Shown here one piece after another: positions 55,621-64,000 of a stretch of 64,000 nt of DNA. Each line of letters begins with the position of its first letter. Position 1 is the first letter of the stretch. The notes under the pieces were generated by a model, which did no database searches, was not told where the DNA came from, and was given only the letters and a program-made list of their open reading frames with translations. The position numbers and the translations under genes are program-made. This DNA comes from Vibrio artabrorum. GTDB taxonomy: Bacteria > Pseudomonadota > Gammaproteobacteria > Enterobacterales > Vibrionaceae. Location of the stretch: NCBI RefSeq assembly GCF_024347295.1, contig NZ_AP025458.1, positions 2,976,001-3,040,000 on the forward strand, read 5' to 3'.

Positions 55621-55696
55621 TGGTATCCCGTAGGGGAGTCGAACCCCTGTTACCGCCGTGAAAGGGCGGTGTCCTAGGCCTCTAGACGAACGGGAC
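55621..55696 (-). tRNA. tRNA-Glu (anticodon TTC)
   Basis: 76 nt, GTCCCGTTCGTCTAGAGGCC at the 5' side, anticodon arm CCGCCCTTTCACGGCGG with TTC, and CCA encoded. The first acceptor pair is a G:U (G1:U72) rather than G:C. Confidence 0.95.
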
Positions 55697-55818
55697 ACTG
55701 CTAATTTATCTCCACTTTAAAAGCAGAAACAAACTTCGAAGAACTTGGGAGTTCTTCATCTCTTTGCTTTTCTAAACCTAATCAATCTGTGTGGACACTC
55801 ATCGTAAGTATCTTCGTA

Positions 55819-57373
<1,555 letters not shown>

Positions 57374-57810
57374 AAGATTTTGTCGACTCAACGAATACTG
57401 ACTTCAAAACTACAAAAAGTAATTCTAAAGCTATTACCACTCCAACAGAATGGTAATGAATTGACTGTGCCGAATAACTACAAGTAGTTAAACGTATTGG
57501 TCACTCAGTTCATTGAAATCAAGTTTGATTCCGAAGAATCTGTTTTATCTAACGATAAAACGTTTTGATATTCATCAACGAGTGCCCACACAGATTGATA
57601 GGTTTAAATTGTTAAAGAGCTTTCCTTTTTGAGCTTCGCTCAAATCGGACGGCCATTTTAGCGATTTAAGTTTTAGTGTCAACCACTATTCTCAAAACTT
57701 TTTTCAAGCGCTTAGCTTGGCTAATTTGACCCGTTGAATCGTTTGGGTTTCTTACGAAGCCTTCCCGTTTCAACGAGGTCGCATTATAGAGATTTCGATC
57801 ACACTGGCAA
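57374..57810 (-). promoter_or_regulatory. rRNA operon 2 promoter and leader
   Basis: Minus-strand promoter -35 TTGCCA (57805-57810), 16-bp spacer, -10 TATAAT (57783-57788), discriminator GCGACCTC. BoxA GCTCTTTAACA is at 57610-57620. The 16S-proximal hairpin ATTACCACTC / GAATGGTAAT differs from the operon 1 version at positions that keep pairing. Confidence 0.82.
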
Positions 57811-57930
57811 GCCCTTTTTGAAGTTTTTCTTACTTTTTTGATTGTTCGAGCGTTTTTTGTTCAAAACGCTCCATTTTCACTAGTAATCCCCCTAACTAAG
57901 GGCTTAAGGTGCCTATATAAAGGAGGATTT

Positions 57931-58476
57931 ATGAGTTCAATACGCAGTTATAAAGGAATATCCCCTCAGATTGGACAGGGTGTCTATATAGATACAAGTT
58001 CGGTCCTGGTTGGTGATATCAAAATCGGTGACGACTCTAGCGTGTGGCCTTTGGTTGCAGCTCGAGGAGATGTGAACCACATTCATATTGGAGAGAGAAC
58101 GAATATCCAAGATGGCAGTGTTTTGCACGTTACCCATAAGAATGCAGAAAGCCCTGGGGGTTATCCTTTATTAATAGGTAATGATGTCACTATCGGACAT
58201 AAAGTCATGCTGCATGGCTGTACGATTGAAGATCGTGTACTCGTTGGCATGGGAGCTATCGTGTTGGATGGCGTGGTTATCAAACAAGAAGTGATGATTG
58301 GTGCTGGTAGCTTGGTGCCGCCTAACAAGGTACTTGAAAGCGGTTATCTCTATGTAGGGAGCCCGGTCAAACAAGCACGCCCATTAAATGATAAAGAGCG
58401 TGCCTTTTTACAGAAGTCTGCTGACAACTATGTGCAGAATAAAAACGACTACCTAGATTCGGTGCTTCCAGTTTAA
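57931..58476 (+). CDS. yrdA: Gamma-type carbonic anhydrase-like protein YrdA
   Basis: 181 residues, left-handed beta-helix of hexapeptide repeats (VLVGDIKIGDDSSVWPL, VLVGMGAIVLDGVVI). Metal histidines H66, H90 and H95 are present (HVTH, GHKVMLHG). YrdA-type proteins bind zinc, though carbonic anhydrase activity is often low or unproven. The strong AGGAGG site fixes the start at MSSIRSYK, not upstream. Convergent with the DUF1488 gene, overlapping by 4 bp. Confidence 0.94.
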   Translation: MSSIRSYKGISPQIGQGVYIDTSSVLVGDIKIGDDSSVWPLVAARGDVNHIHIGERTNIQDGSVLHVTHKNAESPGGYPLLIGNDVTIGHKVMLHGCTIEDRVLVGMGAIVLDGVVIKQEVMIGAGSLVPPNKVLESGYLYVGSPVKQARPLNDKERAFLQKSADNYVQNKNDYLDSVLPV

Positions 58477-58742
58477 AGTACTTTGATCTGAATCCGATTA
58501 GAGGAGTCATACTCCTCTTCTTCTATTAACTCTTCCGCTAACTCTTCAATATCGAAACGTAACTCAGAAAAGATAACTAAAGCTTGATCGCCCTCTTCTA
58601 TCTCTTTACCTGCCAATCGTGATAATTCTTCAATCGGCATGACACATTCAATCAATGCGCCCGACTGTTGTGCTGGGAAAGTAATTGTTCGGCTCTCTTC
58701 ATCCCAATCTTGGATATCAGGAAATAGAATTGATTGATTCAT
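58473..58742 (-). CDS. DUF1488 family protein (YrdB-like)
   Basis: 89 residues, acidic C-terminal tail (EELAEELIEEEEYDSSN). The start ILFPDIQDWDEESRTITFPA matches the DUF1488/YrdB family. Function unknown. As in E. coli, it sits between yrdA and aroE. Its 3' end overlaps the convergent yrdA stop. Confidence 0.85.
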   Translation of the reverse strand: MNQSILFPDIQDWDEESRTITFPAQQSGALIECVMPIEELSRLAGKEIEEGDQALVIFSELRFDIEELAEELIEEEEYDSSNRIQIKVL

Positions 58743-58759
58743 TTTTTATAAATACCTCA

Positions 58760-59590
58760 TTACATCTCTAGGTTTTTACGTAATTCTCTTAAAATCTGTT
58801 TTGTTCCCGGACGAAGGCCACGCCAAAGCATAAAGCTCTCTGCCGCTTGTCCGACTAACATCCCCAAACCATCATAAGTAGCGTAAACACCATTATCTAA
58901 TGCCCATTGATTGAATACCGTGGTTCCCGATCCATAAACCATGTCATAAACAGCGCTATTAGAATTGAAAATAACATTAGACACGTCAGGAAGCTGACCT
59001 GTTAAACCAGACGAGGTCGAGTTAATGATGACATCAAAGCCTTCATTAACATCACTTAATCCCATTCCTTTGATATTTCCATGTGAAGCAAACATCTCAG
59101 CCAATAACTCGGCCTTGGAACGGGTTCGGTTAGCAATCACTAACTGCTGCGGCTTTTGGTCAAGAAGAGGTTGAATCACTCCTCTTGCAGCACCACCAGC
59201 GCCAAGCAGAAGAACACGTGCACCTTTTAGCGTAACTTGATGTTGAAGCAAATCTTGAACTAAACCCTCACCATCGGTGTTATCACCAATGATCTCTCCA
59301 TCATCTAACTTCTTAAGGGTGTTTACGGCACCAGCTAGTTGAGCCCTCTCCGTTAAACGACTGGCAAACTGATAGGCCTCTTCTTTAAAAGGCGCTGTAA
59401 CGTTACATCCTCGACCACCTTCGCTGAAAAAGGTTTTAGCCGAAGTGATAAATTGACCATGATCGGGTTGCAATGCTGTATAGGTAAGTGGTTGATTGGT
59501 TTGGCGAGCAAATAACGTGTGAATGAATGGCGATTTGCTTTGCCCAATAGGGTTACCGAAAACGGCATAACGGTCTACTTGCTGTGTCAT
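58760..59590 (-). CDS. aroE: Shikimate dehydrogenase AroE
   Basis: 276 residues. Reduces 3-dehydroshikimate with NADPH in aromatic synthesis. Catalytic K69 ([10 protein letters not shown]) and D106 (NTDGEG) are present; [13 protein letters not shown] binds the nucleotide and NRTRSKAE recognises its phosphate. It lies upstream of the DUF1488 gene on the same strand. Confidence 0.96.
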   Translation of the reverse strand: MTQQVDRYAVFGNPIGQSKSPFIHTLFARQTNQPLTYTALQPDHGQFITSAKTFFSEGGRGCNVTAPFKEEAYQFASRLTERAQLAGAVNTLKKLDDGEIIGDNTDGEGLVQDLLQHQVTLKGARVLLLGAGGAARGVIQPLLDQKPQQLVIANRTRSKAELLAEMFASHGNIKGMGLSDVNEGFDVIINSTSSGLTGQLPDVSNVIFNSNSAVYDMVYGSGTTVFNQWALDNGVYATYDGLGMLVGQAAESFMLWRGLRPGTKQILRELRKNLEM

Positions 59591-59610
59591 ATCCTTACCT
59601 AACAGAAATA

Positions 59611-59641
59611 ATAAAAAGGGTCATCGATACAGATGACCCTA
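59611..59641 (-). terminator. Terminator of hemF, upstream of aroE
   Basis: AGGGTCATC / GATGACCCT stem (59618-59626 / 59633-59641), followed on the minus strand by TTTTTATTATTT. Confidence 0.85.
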
Positions 59642-59667
59642 TCACTATCCCTATAAGGAGGGAAGAA

Positions 59668-61174
<1,507 letters not shown>

Positions 61175-61269
61175 TAATTCAGTAATCGAACTCGCTAAGT
61201 GTACAAATTATCATTCACTGTGACTAAAGCTATTTGTTTATAAAATGTATCAATTAACCAACCAGACTG

Positions 61270-61285
61270 ACGCAAACGTTTTCCT
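61270..61285 (+). promoter_or_regulatory. PurR operator of purEK
   Basis: ACGCAAACGTTTTCCT matches the PurR box (ACGCAANCGNTTNCNT) and is one base from the E. coli purEK box ACGCAACCGTTTTCCT. A -10 TATAAT at 61302-61307 places it over the -35 region, the right position for repression. Confidence 0.88.
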
Positions 61286-61357
61286 TGATCGATTTTACCC
61301 GTATAATGCGCACAAAATATCTAATCACTAATTAAATCGTACCTGAAGGAGTTTGAG

Positions 61358-61843
61358 ATGACTGTCGGTATTATCATGGGATCTAAATCTGATTGGCCAA
61401 CAATGAAGCGAGCAGCAGAAATGTTGGATCAGTTTGGCGTAGCGTACGAAACAAAAGTGGTTTCTGCTCACCGCACACCTCAGTTGCTTGCAGACTACGC
61501 AACCAGTGCGAAAGAGCGCGGTATTAAAGTGATTATTGCTGGTGCTGGCGGCGCTGCTCACCTTCCGGGTATGGCTGCGGCTTTCACCAGCGTACCGGTT
61601 CTAGGTGTTCCCGTTCAATCTAAAGCACTAAAAGGCATGGATTCTCTGCTTTCTATCGTGCAAATGCCAAAAGGTATTGCGGTAGGTACTCTAGCTATCG
61701 GTGAAGCGGGAGCTGCTAACGCGGGCATCCTAGCGGCTCAAATCATTGGTACATACAATGAAGAAGTGATGGCAAAAGTAGAAGCATTCCGCTCTGAGCA
61801 AACAGAAACGGTTCTGGCTAATCCAAACCCTGCTGAGGACTAA
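61358..61843 (+). CDS. purE: N5-carboxyaminoimidazole ribonucleotide mutase PurE
   Basis: 161 residues, class I PurE. Moves the carboxyl of N5-CAIR to C4 in purine synthesis. GSKSDWPTM and [11 protein letters not shown] form the phosphate site and catalytic histidine region; [19 protein letters not shown] is the conserved barrel edge. purK follows after 5 bp. Confidence 0.97.
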   Translation: MTVGIIMGSKSDWPTMKRAAEMLDQFGVAYETKVVSAHRTPQLLADYATSAKERGIKVIIAGAGGAAHLPGMAAAFTSVPVLGVPVQSKALKGMDSLLSIVQMPKGIAVGTLAIGEAGAANAGILAAQIIGTYNEEVMAKVEAFRSEQTETVLANPNPAED

Positions 61844-61848
61844 TTTCC

Positions 61849-62979
61849 ATGCATGTTCTTGTGTTAGGCGCGGGCCAACTTGCTCGCATGATGTCCCTAG
61901 CTGGGGCGCCGCTGAATATTGAAATTTCTGCTTTTGATGTTGGCAGTAAAAATATTATTCACCCATTAACGCAAGCGGTTCTAGGCAACGGCTTAGACAA
62001 TGCGATTGAGCGTGCGGACGTGATTACTGCAGAGTTCGAACATATCCCTCACGATGTACTTGAGGTATGTGAACGCAGCGGTAAGTTCTTACCGACCACA
62101 GAAGCCATCAAAGCTGGCGGTGACCGTCGCCTTGAAAAAGCGCTGTTAGACGAAGCGAACGTGAAGAATGCTAAATACTACGTGATTAATTCTCGCGAAG
62201 ATTTTGACGCCGCGATCGCTCACGTTGGCTTACCAATGGTATTGAAGAGCACACTGGGCGGCTACGATGGCAAGGGCCAGTGGCGCTTAAAGACATTAGA
62301 TAATGTCGAGTCAACTTGGACAGAAATGGCTGAGTGCATTGCCGCAACAGACAACCAAGCGATTGTGGCTGAAGAGTTTGTCCCATTTGACCGCGAAGTA
62401 TCACTGGTTGGTGCTCGTGGTATCAATGGCGAGATTCAAGTGTATCCACTGGCTGAGAATGTTCACACCGATGGCGTATTAAGCTTATCAACAGCGATTG
62501 ACGACATTGAACTGCAAGCGCAAGCGAAAACCATGTTCACCGCCGTTGCAGAACGTTTGAATTACGTTGGCGTACTCGCACTAGAGTTCTTTAATGTTCA
62601 GGGTTCACTGCTGGTTAATGAGATCGCACCACGTGTTCATAACTCTGGCCACTGGACACAGCAAGGCGCTGAAACTTGTCAGTTTGAAAACCACCTGCGT
62701 GCCGTATGTGGGATGCCTCTCGGCAGCACCAAACTGATTCGCCCAACTGCAATGATCAACATTCTTGGTGAGGATACTCTTCCTGAGGCGATTCTGGCTC
62801 AAGGTGGTTGTCATGTTCATTGGTATGGCAAAGAGAAGCGCGCAGGTCGTAAGATGGGTCACATTAACGTGAGTGCTGACTACAACGCAGAGCTGCAAAG
62901 AGCGTTATGCTCACTGGCAGACATTCTTGATAAGCAAGCCTACCCAGCTGTGCATGAGTTTGCTGAGCAGATGAAGTAA
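61849..62979 (+). CDS. purK: N5-carboxyaminoimidazole ribonucleotide synthase PurK
   Basis: 376 residues, ATP-grasp fold. ATP- and bicarbonate-dependent carboxylation of AIR. N-terminus [15 protein letters not shown] site [14 protein letters not shown]; metal-binding [29 protein letters not shown]. Works with PurE; both are under the PurR box. Confidence 0.97.
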   Translation: MHVLVLGAGQLARMMSLAGAPLNIEISAFDVGSKNIIHPLTQAVLGNGLDNAIERADVITAEFEHIPHDVLEVCERSGKFLPTTEAIKAGGDRRLEKALLDEANVKNAKYYVINSREDFDAAIAHVGLPMVLKSTLGGYDGKGQWRLKTLDNVESTWTEMAECIAATDNQAIVAEEFVPFDREVSLVGARGINGEIQVYPLAENVHTDGVLSLSTAIDDIELQAQAKTMFTAVAERLNYVGVLALEFFNVQGSLLVNEIAPRVHNSGHWTQQGAETCQFENHLRAVCGMPLGSTKLIRPTAMINILGEDTLPEAILAQGGCHVHWYGKEKRAGRKMGHINVSADYNAELQRALCSLADILDKQAYPAVHEFAEQMK

Positions 62980-63021
62980 GTCTACGGTGCTTGATAAATA
63001 TAGAACGTTTATTGGATATAG

Positions 63022-63050
63022 AAACGGCGCTCATTGAGCGCCGTTTTTTA
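63022..63050. terminator. Terminator of purEK
   Basis: 11-bp stem AAACGGCGCTC / GAGCGCCGTTT (63022-63032 / 63036-63046), a 3-nt loop and a T run; also suits the convergent zinc-finger gene less strongly. Confidence 0.9.
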
Positions 63051-63083
63051 TTTCTGGTCATTCACTTACTTTGATTAGTATTA

Positions 63084-63653
63084 CTACTGAGATTGAATGT
63101 GATGACACTTGCGATCAGCACATTGGGTCTTAGTGCCACTGGCCATTTTCTTCTCCAGCAACAGCGGGAACTGGCACTGTTCACAACGACCTATAACAGG
63201 TGGCTGATTAACAGCGAACTTACACTTAGGGTAGTTATCACACGCATAGAAGGTTTTACCATAGCGAGATTTACGCTCAACCAAGTGGCCTCGACCACAC
63301 TCAGGGCAGGCAACCTGTGGCTGCTCTTCAGGTTGTTCTTTCGGTTGATCCAAAGATTCGATGTGATTACACATTGGGTAACCACTGCAACCAATGAACA
63401 TCCCAAAGCGACCTTGCCTTAATACCAATTCGTTTTGGCATTTAGGACACGGCACGCCCAGCTCTTTCACCACATGACCATCATTTTGATGAAGAGGCTT
63501 GATGTAATCACAGCTCGGATACTGCTTACAGCCTAAAAATGGGCCGTGCTTACCATGGCGAAGCTGAAGCTCCCCACCACACTGTGGACATGGTTCATGC
63601 TCTAACGCATGTTCATGTGCTGAAAAAAGCTGATTATCAATCTTACTACTCAT
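63084..63653 (-). CDS. Topoisomerase-type C4 zinc-finger protein (YrdD-like)
   Basis: 189 residues made of four C4 zinc ribbons: CPQCGG...CKQYPSC, CPKCQN...CSGYPMC, CPECGR...CDNYPKC and a final CEQCQF...CADRKC. These resemble the C-terminal DNA-binding ribbons of topoisomerase I without the catalytic part. Stand-alone proteins of this type (YrdD) lie next to tsaC in enterobacteria; their role is unknown. smg is immediately upstream. Confidence 0.9.
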   Translation of the reverse strand: MSSKIDNQLFSAHEHALEHEPCPQCGGELQLRHGKHGPFLGCKQYPSCDYIKPLHQNDGHVVKELGVPCPKCQNELVLRQGRFGMFIGCSGYPMCNHIESLDQPKEQPEEQPQVACPECGRGHLVERKSRYGKTFYACDNYPKCKFAVNQPPVIGRCEQCQFPLLLEKKMASGTKTQCADRKCHHIQSQ

Positions 63654-63665
63654 GACAAGCCTGTA

Positions 63666-64000
63666 TTAATGCAAGATACCTTGCTCTTTGGTGTACAACA
63701 GCTCTTCCATTTGCGTGTAAGCACTTTCATTACCCGGCACATTAAATAGCACCATTAAGATAATCCATTTCAGATCATCCAATTCAAACTCATTGGTATC
63801 AAGCCCCATCACACGATCAATCACCATCTCACGAATCTCCGTCGTGAGTACGTTGATCTGCTCAAGGAAGAGTAAAAAACCTCGACACTCCATATTAATA
63901 CGTGAAATCTCTTTGCTTGTGTAAACACGCATCGAGGTGCTGGAGCACATAGTAATTGCCGCTTGGTTGTCAGTATCTTGCAGGGCCGCAAGATCCTCTA
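63666..64000 (-). CDS. smg: Smg (DUF494) protein, partial
   Basis: The last 111 residues or so are visible; the frame stays open to the window edge (…[26 protein letters not shown]), so the N-terminus is missing. [30 protein letters not shown] and [20 protein letters not shown] match the E. coli Smg C-terminus closely. Smg is named after its position near dprA (smf) and its role is unknown. It sits 12 bp upstream of the zinc-finger gene. Confidence 0.9.
   Translation of the reverse strand, partial: EDLAALQDTDNQAAITMCSSTSMRVYTSKEISRINMECRGFLLFLEQINVLTTEIREMVIDRVMGLDTNEFELDDLKWIILMVLFNVPGNESAYTQMEELLYTKEQGILH

Larger units (their letters stand above)
55040..55818 (-). other. 16S-23S spacer of operon 2 (tRNA-Glu, -Lys, -Val)
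   Basis: 779 bp with three tRNA genes in transcript order Glu, Lys, Val, and boxA GCTCTTTAACA on the minus strand at 55309-55319. The 23S-proximal 270 bp are almost identical to operon 1, while the middle differs, as expected from modular spacer exchange. Confidence 0.85.

Overview
The window is chromosomal DNA of a Vibrio-type gammaproteobacterium, probably the larger chromosome near its origin. Every recognisable protein is closest in length and motif to Vibrio/enterobacterial housekeeping proteins. The gene neighbourhoods are vibrio-like (lysA-dapF-DUF484-xerC-yigB, hemCDXY, ubiD-ferredoxin-fre, rho/trxA//rhlB-gppA, thiCEFSGH). Two rRNA operons and three ParB (parS) sites point to an origin-proximal position. 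The species cannot be fixed from the sequence alone. I see no prophage, insertion sequence or CRISPR array.

Layout. 1-5.1 kb (minus): lptM-lysA-dapF-DUF484-xerC-yigB, then the start of a FIST-domain gene. 5.05-8 kb: cyaY convergent with cyaA. 8.3-12.4 kb: hemC-hemD-hemX-hemY. 12.4-19 kb: first rRNA operon (minus; 16S, tRNA-Ala, 23S, 5S, tRNA-Asp) with decayed tRNA/terminator remnants behind it. 19-25 kb (minus): ubiD-ferredoxin-fre, an unknown periplasmic protein, rho and trxA. 25-33 kb: rhlB-gppA, yhhQ under a probable preQ1 riboswitch, a DUF3630-like gene, recQ, rarD and a LysE-type exporter. 33.1-33.7 kb: an unlabelled gap holding a CsrB-type regulatory RNA with about 27 GGA motifs and a perfect VarA/GacA-type palindrome upstream. 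Then uvrD with a near-consensus LexA box. 36.1-38.7 kb: a four-gene bufferin-type cassette (DUF2282 precursor, MNIO/DUF692 enzyme, DUF2063 partner, DoxX). 39-43.3 kb: Bcr/CflA exporter, LysR regulator, Xaa-Pro aminopeptidase. 43.4-49.8 kb (minus): TPP-riboswitch-controlled thiC-thiE-thiF-thiS-thiG-thiH. 49.9-51.3 kb: a CLC antiporter of the fluoride type. 51.5-57.8 kb: second rRNA operon (minus; 16S, tRNA-Glu, -Lys, -Val, 23S, 5S, tRNA-Ser) followed by a tRNA-Trp-like pseudogene. 57.9-64 kb: gamma-carbonic anhydrase, DUF1488, aroE, hemF, tsaC, purEK (PurR box), a topoisomerase-type zinc-finger protein and partial smg.

How it fits together. Most genes serve core metabolism (lysine/peptidoglycan, heme, thiamine, ubiquinone, purine) and nucleic-acid maintenance (XerC, Rho, RecQ, UvrD, RhlB). 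The accessory signals of most interest are the bufferin-type peptide cassette with its palindromic promoter region, the CsrB RNA, the preQ1 riboswitch, the three parS sites, the UbiD C-terminal duplication, the enlarged ThiE, the CLC-F antiporter and the two fossil tRNA/terminator regions. Because the two 5-kb rRNA operons are direct repeats, the roughly 34 kb between them could be duplicated by homologous recombination.
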